A stretch of DNA of 6,939 bases, taken from Gemmatimonadota bacterium. GTDB lineage: Bacteria > Gemmatimonadota > Gemmatimonadetes > Longimicrobiales > Gaopeijiaceae. This document shows positions 1-5,820 of this stretch, one piece after another. Each line of letters begins with the position of its first letter. Positions within the stretch are counted from its first letter, which is position 1. The translations under genes were made by a program, and so were the position numbers. The notes below the pieces were generated by a model. That model was not told where the DNA came from, did not search any database, and worked only from the letters and a program-made list of their open reading frames with translations. The stretch is taken from positions 1 to 6,939 of the forward strand of contig JAUXEE010000108.1 in NCBI GenBank assembly GCA_030618065.1, given 5' to 3'.

Positions 1-478
1 AGACCGCCGTAAGGTCGACGTTGAGGTCGTCCTGTGCCATGAAGGTGGCATAACCCCGGTTCCGCGGGTTCTTCTCGGCGGCCTGCCTCTGATCTTCGAC
101 CCACTCGGGATGGGCGAACCCTGCGCTCCGGACGAGGGACTCACCCTCGCCTCCATTCCCGATGATCCCCAACCGGATCCGGTTCCCCGGCGGACGGGAA
201 ATCGCATCGGGAATCACAGCCGGGGCACCCTCGCTGATCCCCAGCTCGGCCATGATGGCCTCGCGCTTGGCGTCGGCATCCAGCTTTTTCTGGTACCATC
301 CGACGAAAAACACTCCGAGGACCGGAACCGAGGCCAGGGCTTTCAGGACATCCCTGCGGCTGGGGCCCAGCGGGGGGCTTGGGTCGCCTTGGGACGCGTG
401 TTCGGGAGAGGGAGGAGCGGATTTTGGAGAGGAGGTCGGGTTCTGACCTTCCTGGTCTTTCTTGATCTCGTCGCTCAT
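1..478 (-). CDS. Gfo/Idh/MocA family oxidoreductase with Tat signal, N-terminal part only
   Basis: Predicted NAD(P)-dependent sugar or polyol oxidoreductase. Only the first 159 residues lie in the window; the C-terminal part runs off base 1. Seen: a 39-residue hydrophilic Ser/Pro-rich leader, a twin-arginine motif SRRDVLK at residues 40-46, a hydrophobic stretch at about 47-61, and the start of a Rossmann fold (IRLGIIGNGGEG, residues 101-112, a GxGxxG dinucleotide-binding loop), followed by GFAHPEW and DDLNVDLTAV. This order matches exported Gfo/Idh/MocA proteins. No AxA cleavage site follows the hydrophobic stretch (WYQKKLD comes next), so the protein may stay anchored in the membrane. The start is set by an AGGAGG Shine-Dalgarno 7 nt upstream. 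It lies 29 nt after the DoxX gene and looks like the last visible gene of the operon. Known: Tat export allows folding with cofactor before transport, as in glucose-fructose oxidoreductase. The substrate cannot be told from this part. Confidence 0.85.
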   Translation of the reverse strand, partial: MSDEIKKDQEGQNPTSSPKSAPPSPEHASQGDPSPPLGPSRRDVLKALASVPVLGVFFVGWYQKKLDADAKREAIMAELGISEGAPAVIPDAISRPPGNRIRLGIIGNGGEGESLVRSAGFAHPEWVEDQRQAAEKNPRNRGYATFMAQDDLNVDLTAV

Positions 479-485
479 GATGCTG

Positions 486-491
486 CCTCCT
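486..491 (-). promoter_or_regulatory. Ribosome binding site of the Gfo/Idh/MocA gene
   Basis: The minus strand reads AGGAGG 7 nt before the ATG at 478. This perfect Shine-Dalgarno fixes the start of the oxidoreductase and so supports its long N-terminal leader before the twin arginines. It sits in the 29-nt gap after the DoxX stop codon. Confidence 0.8.
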
Positions 492-507
492 GGGTGGTCA
501 GACCCGT

Positions 508-1026
508 TCAAGCGGTTTCGGCGTAACGTTTCCGGAACAAGAGGCGGTCCAGCCCAATGCGGTGGGCCGTGGGATACCCCAGGATCACCAGAAGAGCCGC
601 CAACTCGATGAGGATCTTGTTCACGTTCAGGTGACTCCCCTCAGCCGGCATGGCGTACTCCATGCCTGGGAAGGGGGGCACCGCCAGATAGTAGAGGGCC
701 AGCGCCACGACCCCGGCCACCGCTGCGGTTCGGGTGAAGACACCCAACAGGAGAGCCAGCCCGATGAGGAGCAAGCCCCACTGGTTCAGGTTGTCCGCTA
801 CAGCCAGAGCCCCCGGATTGTTGGCCAGGGAGATGAACTGTTCGGAAAACCACCCCTGTGATTCCTGGAGGTAGCCTGCCGAGGTCCAGTACGGATTCGA
901 AAGCTTGGCCACTCCCTCGTAGAGGAAGTGCCATCCGATAAGCATCCTCAGGCTCACCAGAGCCGTCAGCTGGAACATCCCGTAATCGGGGAATTTTCCA
1001 GACACATTCTTCGCTGCACCGTTCAT
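508..1026 (-). CDS. DoxX family membrane protein
   Basis: A 172-residue integral membrane protein with about four predicted helices (roughly residues 17-36, 82-96, 100-116 and 137-151) and a basic C-terminus (RLLFRKRY). The segment LRMLIGWHFLYEGVAKL, followed by PYWTSAGYL, is characteristic of the DoxX/DoxD family. Archaeal DoxD/DoxA is a thiosulfate:quinone oxidoreductase; most bacterial DoxX proteins have no proven reaction, so a quinone-linked redox role here is inference. The frame is open upstream to 1122, but that part lies inside apbE. ATG 1026 is preferred because it overlaps the apbE stop as ATGA and has AGGG 5 nt upstream, and because the protein then begins just before the conserved first helix. 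The overlap implies translational coupling with apbE. The neighbours (FMN transferase upstream, exported oxidoreductase downstream) suggest an electron-transfer or assembly function at the membrane. Confidence 0.87.
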   Translation of the reverse strand: MNGAAKNVSGKFPDYGMFQLTALVSLRMLIGWHFLYEGVAKLSNPYWTSAGYLQESQGWFSEQFISLANNPGALAVADNLNQWGLLLIGLALLLGVFTRTAAVAGVVALALYYLAVPPFPGMEYAMPAEGSHLNVNKILIELAALLVILGYPTAHRIGLDRLLFRKRYAETA

Positions 1027-2057
1027 GTCATCCCTGCCTTGGGGGTGGGAAAGTCGGTGGCGCTCCGCCAGCCCTTCGATCTCAACTGCCGGCCATGTTG
1101 GTCGACGATGAGGCAAGCGCACTGGGAAAAAGAATCGATGAAGGCGACGCCCCGCTCCGGCTCCATGACGAAAACGCTGGTGGCCAACGCGTCCGCAGCC
1201 AGAGTCGTGGGGGCGACCACCGAAACACTTTGGCTCATCTGGGGAGACAGGCCCGTACGGGCGCTGACGATGTGGTGATGGGTCCGCTCCCGGTCGAAGT
1301 AGATCTCATAACTCCCGGAGGTGGCCACGGCCCCGTCCGTCAATCCGATGACGTCAGGGAGGTCCCCCCCCTTCTCAGGATCCTGGACCCCCACTCGCCA
1401 CTCCTGGCCGTCCTCCCTGAATCCCATACTCCTGATGTCTCCCCCGGCGTCGATGAGGAAGTCCTTCAAACCCTGGTCGGCCAGAACCGTCGCCATCCGG
1501 TCCACCACGTACCCTTTGGCGATACCGTCCAGGGTCACGCCCATGCCGGGATCGGAGAACCGGATTACCCGGGGACTCATCTCCACCTTTCCGCCATCCA
1601 CCAGGGCCAGGGCCTGAAGGATCTCGGTCTCGCTGGGGGAACGACTCCGAAAGAGATCCACCAGGGGTTGAACAGTGGGATCGAAGGCACCTTCACTGGC
1701 GTCTTGAAAACACCGGGCCTCCCACATCACCGTCGTCAACTCCGGCGGCGGGCCTTCGATGGACCCTTCGCGATTCAGATAGGAAAGGGCCGAGGCCGGA
1801 TCATACCGGTTCAGGAGATTCACCACCCGGTCCATCTCCTGAAAGGCCAGGGCCGCCGCGTCCTGAACCAGACCGGAGGACTCATGCACCGCCGTCACCG
1901 AAACCAGCGTCCCCATGGAGGGCTGGCTGCAGGTGACCTTCTGCCGGTTCCCCCTCACGGGGACGGTTTCGGTTGCGACGGGTGGGGACTCCACGCGCTG
2001 AAAGCCCATCCCGGCCAGGGTGGCCATCTTCCGGGCAACGCGCGTGGCTGAATCCAT
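1023..2057 (-). CDS. apbE: FAD:protein FMN transferase (ApbE family)
   Basis: ApbE enzymes transfer FMN from FAD onto a Ser/Thr of a target protein, using Mg2+. The 344-residue product has the family motifs in order: MGT (48-50), LLNRYDPASALSYLN (81-95), GAFDPTVQPL (123-132), LDGIAKGYVVD (176-186), LIDAGGDIRSMG (201-212), WRVGVQDP (220-227), ATSGSYE (245-251), HHIVSARTG (261-269) and ADALAT (288-293). The catalytic domain therefore looks intact and of normal length. Odd: the roughly 45 residues before MGT hold no clear signal peptide or lipobox, whereas many bacterial ApbE proteins are periplasmic lipoproteins. The start at 2057 has GAGG 6 nt upstream; ATGs at 2027 and 2009 are alternatives and add no signal either. 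It begins 26 nt after the isomerase-like gene and overlaps the DoxX start by 4 nt. I see no obvious flavinylation target motif in the proteins visible here. Confidence 0.93.
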   Translation of the reverse strand: MDSATRVARKMATLAGMGFQRVESPPVATETVPVRGNRQKVTCSQPSMGTLVSVTAVHESSGLVQDAAALAFQEMDRVVNLLNRYDPASALSYLNREGSIEGPPPELTTVMWEARCFQDASEGAFDPTVQPLVDLFRSRSPSETEILQALALVDGGKVEMSPRVIRFSDPGMGVTLDGIAKGYVVDRMATVLADQGLKDFLIDAGGDIRSMGFREDGQEWRVGVQDPEKGGDLPDVIGLTDGAVATSGSYEIYFDRERTHHHIVSARTGLSPQMSQSVSVVAPTTLAADALATSVFVMEPERGVAFIDSFSQCACLIVDQHGRQLRSKGWRSATDFPTPKAGMT

Positions 2058-2083
2058 GAGGCGCCTCGACGAAGGGGCGGGGC

Positions 2084-3061
2084 CTAGGCTGGGCTGCCTG
2101 GGGCCGTGAATTCAGGAGCAAGGTCCATACGAACCCGCTCCAGGAGGGCCTTGGTGGCCCGGATCCCTTCGGGCTCGGAGATCTCCGATCCTTCGTATTC
2201 GATGCCCACGTACCCTCTGTAGCCTGCATCGAGCACGATCCGCATGAGGCGGAAGAAGTCCATCTCCGCCTCGTTCCCCTCCGCATCGAAGAGGTGGGAC
2301 TTGGCGCTCACCGCCTTGGCGTAGGGCATCAGCTCCTCCACGCCCCGGTAGCGGTCATACGTCTCGCCATCCCCGATATTGAAGTTTCCGAAGTCCGGAA
2401 GGGTCCCGCAGCGGGGGTGATCCACCGCCTTCATCACGCCGGCCAGCCATGCCCCGTTGGAGGAGAGGCCGCCATGGTTTTCCACGACAACGTTGATCTC
2501 CCGGGAGTCCGCGAACTCCGAGAGACGTCGTAAACCGTCGGCGGCCAGATCCCTCTGCTCTTCCGGGGATCCCTGGGACTGAGCGTTGACCCGAATGGAA
2601 TGGCATCCCAGGAAGCGGGCCGCCTCCACCCACCGGTAGTGGTTCTCAACGGCCTGGCTTCGGGCGGCAGGATCCGGGTCGCCGATAGCTCCCTCCCCGT
2701 CACACATGATGAGGACGCTCCGAACGCCGTGGTCGTCACACCGGGTCTTCAGGTCGCCGAGGTAGGTGAAGTCCTCAGCCTTGTCCTTGAAGAAGGAGTT
2801 CACGTACTCCACGGCTTCGATACCGTACTCCGTCCTGGTCACCCCGGGGAAGTCCAGGTTGTCCAACTCACCGGCATTCAGAGCCCGGTGCAGAGACCAC
2901 TCGGCGAGGGAGATACGGAAGAGAGTATCTCCATCCCTCAGTGGGGGAGCCGGGTCAGGCCCGCAGCCCTGGAGGGTCAGAGAGTAGGCGGCGGGCAGGG
3001 CAGCCGTGGCGCCCGCCAGAAAAGTACGGCGACTGATGGAACCGGACAGACGTACAACCAT
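2084..3061 (-). CDS. Tat-exported sugar phosphate isomerase/epimerase-like TIM-barrel protein
   Basis: A 325-residue protein of the xylose-isomerase-like / AP-endonuclease-2 barrel superfamily. The N-terminus has twin arginines (SRRTFLAGA, 10-18), a hydrophobic stretch, and LQGC with Cys33 as a possible lipidated residue; Gln at -2 makes the lipobox imperfect. The barrel has the usual metal-site series: Glu194 in VVVENHGG, Asp223 in LPDFGNFN, His256 in AKSHLFD and Glu288 in VGIEYEG. Family members isomerise or epimerise sugars or keto-sugars with a divalent metal, but the exact reaction cannot be read from sequence. Tat export fits a metal enzyme folded before transport. A strong GGAGGAGG 9 nt upstream supports this start. 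It is the first gene of the minus-strand operon, divergent from the sulfatase. Pairing with a Gfo/Idh/MocA enzyme is common in sugar catabolism, so joint action on one substrate is inferred. Confidence 0.9.
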   Translation of the reverse strand: MVVRLSGSISRRTFLAGATAALPAAYSLTLQGCGPDPAPPLRDGDTLFRISLAEWSLHRALNAGELDNLDFPGVTRTEYGIEAVEYVNSFFKDKAEDFTYLGDLKTRCDDHGVRSVLIMCDGEGAIGDPDPAARSQAVENHYRWVEAARFLGCHSIRVNAQSQGSPEEQRDLAADGLRRLSEFADSREINVVVENHGGLSSNGAWLAGVMKAVDHPRCGTLPDFGNFNIGDGETYDRYRGVEELMPYAKAVSAKSHLFDAEGNEAEMDFFRLMRIVLDAGYRGYVGIEYEGSEISEPEGIRATKALLERVRMDLAPEFTAPGSPA

Positions 3062-3070
3062 GATCAGAAT

Positions 3071-3078
3071 CCTCCTCC
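3071..3078 (-). promoter_or_regulatory. Ribosome binding site of the isomerase-like gene
   Basis: The minus strand reads GGAGGAGG 9 nt before the ATG at 3061. It is a strong Shine-Dalgarno at the head of the four-gene operon and contrasts with the lack of a well-placed one before the divergent sulfatase. Confidence 0.75.
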
Positions 3079-3079
3079 G

Positions 3080-3097
3080 GGTGCCTCGGGAGGTACC
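3080..3097. repeat. Imperfect palindrome in the divergent region
   Basis: GGTGCCTC (3080-3087) and GAGGTACC (3090-3097) are inverted 8-base arms with one mismatch and a 2-base centre. The element lies immediately upstream of the isomerase Shine-Dalgarno, between the two divergent genes. Its symmetry and size would suit a dimeric repressor, but in G+C-rich DNA a chance match is possible and no known operator is recognised. Confidence 0.3.
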
Positions 3098-3160
3098 ACC
3101 GAACCTTCTGGGTCGAAAGAGATTTTGGGGGACGGGAGAGGAAAAGGCAAAGTGAGGAGG

Positions 3161-3191
3161 TTGGACGCCTGGCTTGGGAGGCCCCTAGATT
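3161..3191 (+). promoter_or_regulatory. Possible sulfatase promoter giving a leaderless or nearly leaderless mRNA
   Basis: TAGATT (3186-3191) matches the TAnnnT form of a -10 box and ends 8 nt before the chosen sulfatase ATG. TTGGAC (3161-3166) is a weak -35 candidate with a long 19-nt spacer. Transcription from this -10 would begin at or next to the start codon. That fits the absence of a Shine-Dalgarno at normal distance: the purine runs AGGAGG (3155-3160) and GGGAGG (3176-3181) lie about 40 and 18 nt upstream. The call is tentative. Confidence 0.3.
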
Positions 3192-3199
3192 CACTTCCC

Positions 3200-4690
3200 A
3201 TGACACCCCCGACCCGACGCGACTTCATCAAAGCCTCCCTGGCAGCCGCGGCTTCCGGGGCCATCCTCCCCGGAGTGGCGGGGTGCGAGGGCGCGGCATC
3301 GAAAGCCGACCGGCCCAATCTACTCTTCGTTTTTCCCGACCAGATGCGGGGCCAGGCCCTGGGTTTCATGGGGGAGGATCCGGTCATTACGCCAAAGCTG
3401 GATCACTTCGCCAGCGAGAGCGTGGCCTTCACCCAGGCCGTGAGCAATTACCCGGTGTGCAGCCCTTACCGGGGCATGATGCTCACCGGCCTCTATTCCC
3501 ATTCCAACGGAGTTCTGGCCAACTGCAACACCAACGGCGCGGAGCACGGATACGAGCTTCCCCCCGATGCCAGGTGCTGGTCCGACGTCCTCCACGACAA
3601 TGGCTACGCCCTGGGTTACATCGGGAAGTGGCACCTGGATTCGCCCCACAAACCCTACGTGGACACCGCCAACAACACGGAGGAGTTCGCCTGGAACGAG
3701 TGGACGCCTCCTGAACGCCGCCACGGCTTCGACTTCTGGTACGCCTACGGTACCTACGACAACCACGACCATCCCGAGTACTGGACCACCGAGGCGCCCC
3801 GGTCCGAGCGGACTCGAGTCGACCAATGGAGCCCGGAGCACGAGGCGGACATGGCCATCCGCTTCATCCGAAATGAAGACGGCGAGTACCGGGACCCAGA
3901 AAAGCCCTGGGCCCTGGTGGTCTCCATGAACCCGCCCCACATGCCGTATCAGAGGGTTCCCGAGCGGTACCTGGAGATGTATGGGGACGCGACCCCGGAA
4001 GAGCTGATCAACCGTCCCAATGTGAAGCTGGAAGAAAACACCAGTGGCGCCCAACTCGCCCGGCGCCATATCAAGAACTACTTCGCCCAGATCACCGGCG
4101 TGGACGACCAGTTCGGACGCATCCTGTCGACGCTACGGCAGGAGGGCCTCGACGAGGACACCATCGTGGTGTTCACCTCGGACCATGGGAACTGCCTGGG
4201 ATGCCACGACGAAGTGAGCAAGAACGTTCACTACGAGGAGTCCATGCGGGTGCCCTTCCTCATCCGGTGGAGTGGAAAAATCGAGCCTCGCCGGGACGAC
4301 CTCCTTCTGTCCACCCCCGACATCTTCCCAACCCTGCTGGAACTCATGGCGCTGGGGGGAGAGATCCCGAAGGAGGTGGAAGGAAGGAGCCGGGCTTCCC
4401 TTCTTCTGGAGGGCGATGGGCCCCGGCCCACCTCCCAGCTCTACATCAAGATCCCCTTAGGCGAGCCGGCCCTCGGGCATCGGGGCGTTCGCACCCATCG
4501 CTACACCTTGTCCGTGCAGAAGACCGCTGAGGGGAAGGTGTCGTATATCCTCCACGACAACGTGGAGGACCCTTTCCAGCTTGAGAACATCGCCGGCGAG
4601 AAGGAGGAGTTGGTGAAGGAGCTCATGGAAACCGAGCTCATTCCCTGGCTCGAGAAGACCCGGGACCCCTGGCTCGGGACCCCTGGCTAA
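3200..4690 (+). CDS. Tat-exported lipoprotein sulfatase (formylglycine-dependent, arylsulfatase type)
   Basis: A 496-residue sulfatase that hydrolyses sulfate esters, probably on a glycan or small sulfated compound. Tat motif TRRDFIKA (5-12), an Ala-rich hydrophobic stretch, and lipobox VAGC with Cys29. Active-site series: FPDQ (45-48, metal ligands Asp47/Gln48), CSPYRGMMLTG (87-97) with Cys87 as the formylglycine precursor and Arg91, GKWHL (142-146), NPPHMPY (244-250), TSDHG (326-330, Asp328/His329 metal ligands) and KNVHYEE (341-347). The C-terminal subdomain ends with YILHDNVEDPFQLENIA, so the protein is complete. Cys87 needs a maturase acting before Tat export; none lies in the window. 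The frame stays open upstream to 2600, but that part is antisense to the isomerase gene. ATG 3200 is chosen because the twin arginines follow at once; GTG 3152 is an alternative. The gene is divergent from the sugar operon, suggesting shared use of a sulfated carbohydrate. Confidence 0.92.
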   Translation: MTPPTRRDFIKASLAAAASGAILPGVAGCEGAASKADRPNLLFVFPDQMRGQALGFMGEDPVITPKLDHFASESVAFTQAVSNYPVCSPYRGMMLTGLYSHSNGVLANCNTNGAEHGYELPPDARCWSDVLHDNGYALGYIGKWHLDSPHKPYVDTANNTEEFAWNEWTPPERRHGFDFWYAYGTYDNHDHPEYWTTEAPRSERTRVDQWSPEHEADMAIRFIRNEDGEYRDPEKPWALVVSMNPPHMPYQRVPERYLEMYGDATPEELINRPNVKLEENTSGAQLARRHIKNYFAQITGVDDQFGRILSTLRQEGLDEDTIVVFTSDHGNCLGCHDEVSKNVHYEESMRVPFLIRWSGKIEPRRDDLLLSTPDIFPTLLELMALGGEIPKEVEGRSRASLLLEGDGPRPTSQLYIKIPLGEPALGHRGVRTHRYTLSVQKTAEGKVSYILHDNVEDPFQLENIAGEKEELVKELMETELIPWLEKTRDPWLGTPG

Positions 4691-4702
4691 GGACCCCTGT
4701 CT
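4661..4702 (+). repeat. 14-bp tandem repeat at the 3' end of the sulfatase gene
   Basis: CGGGACCCCTGGCT occurs twice exactly (4661-4674 and 4675-4688), followed by a third copy with three mismatches (4689-4702) and then CGGG. As 14 is not a multiple of three, each copy is read in a different frame. The TAA stop (4688-4690) spans the junction of copies two and three. The encoded tail is RDPWLGTPG. Gain or loss of one unit would change only the last residues. Confidence 0.85.
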
Positions 4703-4710
4703 CGGGTCCT
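4690..4710. terminator. Hairpin between convergent genes, possible bidirectional terminator
   Basis: AGGACCC (4690-4696) and GGGTCCT (4704-4710) form a perfect 7-bp stem with a 7-nt loop. It overlaps the last base of the sulfatase stop codon and lies 15 nt beyond the stop of the convergent zinc-ribbon gene. A hairpin here fits termination for both. No run of T follows on either strand, so it is not a classical intrinsic terminator. The left arm is also part of the 14-bp repeat. Confidence 0.4.
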
Positions 4711-4725
4711 GATCCAACCTGAAGC

Positions 4726-5691
4726 TCAATCCCCTCCCCGAACCCTCCGGGCCAAGGCCTCCAGCCGAGCGACCGGCGACAGCTCGCCGTCCATCACCGC
4801 CGCCAGCTCTTCCTCCCTGCGCCATCGGGCCTGCAGGGCCTCGACCTCCAGCTTCATGAGGGTCCTCTCCCGGGCCGCGTTCACGGTTATCTCCAGGGCC
4901 ATGAGACCCATGGGCTGAAGGTCCCCAAGGGGCCTGCCGTGGCGGGAAAGAACCCGGACCAGGGAGGCTGGACCCTCGGGGTCCTGAAGAAGACGGGAGG
5001 CGGCCTGCACGGTCACCCGGGACTCTCCGGTTTGGTTATGGAAAGCCATGACCCGGGCCAGGACCAGCTCCGCCTCGATGCCTGTGAGATGGAGGCCGCC
5101 CCTTTGGGCGTCCCGGCACCGAGGGCATCGGCGGGTTATGGAGAAGGCCCCGCCGGCGGCTCCAGTGGGCTCCGAGCCTTCGATCTCCCCCGGATCCCCG
5201 AGCCCCTCTTCGGGCCGGACGATGAGGATCTGCCGGTCGGCAAGGAGGAGGTCTCTGAAGACATAGGCGCACTCGGGGCAAGCCCCCTGGCCCACCCACG
5301 CGAAGACCCCGAAGCGGAGGCGTCGGATGAGGGGGGGAGTCCACCGACTCAGACGACTCCGAGCCGGAAGCTGCCGGCCGTAGCGCCACCAGGATTCCTC
5401 GGCCAGGTCAGCGGAGCCGACCCTCACGATCTCCAGAGGCCCAGCACCGAAGAGAGATATATTGTCGGTCTTCGAAAGAAGCCGGGCCTCCCCCGACACC
5501 AACCTCTCCAACTCCTCCAAGGCCTCCCAGCGGGATTCCAGGGGAAGGAGGCTCCACCTTCGGCACGACCGGCACACCAGCCAGAGCCGCCCCTTATGAA
5601 TGTCGTAGGCGACCCGGTCTCCACGGGGGAGGTGCTCCAGGACCCGCCCCTCCGGGAAGGGAGCACGGCAGACGAGGCAACGAGAGTACAT
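4726..5691 (-). CDS. Double zinc-ribbon protein of unknown function
   Basis: A 321-residue soluble protein with two cysteine clusters, each likely to bind one zinc: Cys5/Cys8 (CLVC) with Cys40/Cys43 (CRSC), and Cys138/Cys141 (CPEC) with Cys189/Cys192 (CPRC). Between them are GRLWLVCRSCRRWSLLPLESRWEA-like and TDNISL / WWRYG segments. Residues about 262-301 are rich in Leu, Glu, Arg and Ala and probably form a helix or coiled coil. I recall a conserved uncharacterised family with the same N-terminal pattern (MYxRC at the very start, a basic CxxC segment before PLExRWEA), mainly from Gemmatimonadota; this is memory, not a search. No signal peptide or membrane segment is seen, so it is probably cytoplasmic. 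The frame is open to 5739, but the MYSRC start at 5691 fits the family better; neither start has a well-placed Shine-Dalgarno. It is convergent with the sulfatase and divergent from the TerC gene. Function unknown; nucleic-acid or protein binding is possible. Confidence 0.8.
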   Translation of the reverse strand: MYSRCLVCRAPFPEGRVLEHLPRGDRVAYDIHKGRLWLVCRSCRRWSLLPLESRWEALEELERLVSGEARLLSKTDNISLFGAGPLEIVRVGSADLAEESWWRYGRQLPARSRLSRWTPPLIRRLRFGVFAWVGQGACPECAYVFRDLLLADRQILIVRPEEGLGDPGEIEGSEPTGAAGGAFSITRRCPRCRDAQRGGLHLTGIEAELVLARVMAFHNQTGESRVTVQAASRLLQDPEGPASLVRVLSRHGRPLGDLQPMGLMALEITVNAARERTLMKLEVEALQARWRREEELAAVMDGELSPVARLEALARRVRGGD

Positions 5692-5721
5692 GGGGATATT
5701 CTCGCGCAGTAGCATCCCTGT

Positions 5722-5754
5722 CCGCAAACCGGCACACATACTCCTGCCTTGCGG
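5722..5754. repeat. Bulged inverted repeat in the divergent intergenic region
   Basis: CCGCAA (5722-5727) pairs with TTGCGG (5749-5754), and GGCA (5731-5734) pairs with TGCC (5745-5748). Together they make a 10-bp stem with a 3-nt bulge (ACC) on one side and a 10-nt loop. It lies between the starts of the zinc-ribbon gene and the TerC gene and could form in either leader RNA. It resembles no riboswitch that I recognise. Confidence 0.45.
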
Positions 5755-5771
5755 CCACCTCCGCTCCTACC

Positions 5772-5809
5772 CGAACTTCGAGTCTGCACACCGAGCCAAT
5801 CGAACTTCG
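5772..5809. repeat. Two copies of the palindromic 9-mer CGAACTTCG upstream of the TerC gene
   Basis: CGAACTTCG occurs at 5772-5780 and again at 5801-5809, 29 bp apart start to start. Each copy is itself an inverted repeat (CGAA, central C, TTCG). The second copy touches the GGGGA that may serve as the ribosome binding site. Paired symmetrical sites just before a gene suggest operator half-sites or a dimer-binding element; the regulator is unknown. Confidence 0.45.
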
Positions 5810-5820
5810 GGGACCCTTCC

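Noticed and set aside
1027..1122. A 32-residue N-terminal extension of the DoxX protein.
   Set aside because: It lies wholly inside the apbE 3' end and is Arg-rich and unlike the family. The ATGA overlap gives a natural start at 1026.
1095..2051. A 318-codon plus-strand frame.
   Set aside because: It is antisense to apbE, which carries every family motif. The product is Gly/Pro/His/Arg-rich with no recognisable domain.
3005..3034. GAT-containing segment in the isomerase signal peptide (LAGATAALP) as an ApbE flavinylation site.
   Set aside because: It lacks the upstream Asp and the Ser/Thr-Gly pattern of the real motif and sits in the hydrophobic part of a Tat signal.
2600..3199. 600-base open extension upstream of the sulfatase start, in the same frame.
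   Set aside because: It is antisense to the well-supported isomerase-like gene and to the divergent region. The Tat signal begins at ATG 3200, and a signal peptide cannot lie 200 residues into the protein.
5692..5820. yybP-ykoY Mn2+ riboswitch before the TerC gene.
   Set aside because: The conserved loop sequences of that class are not visible, and the space is short for the full fold plus an expression platform.
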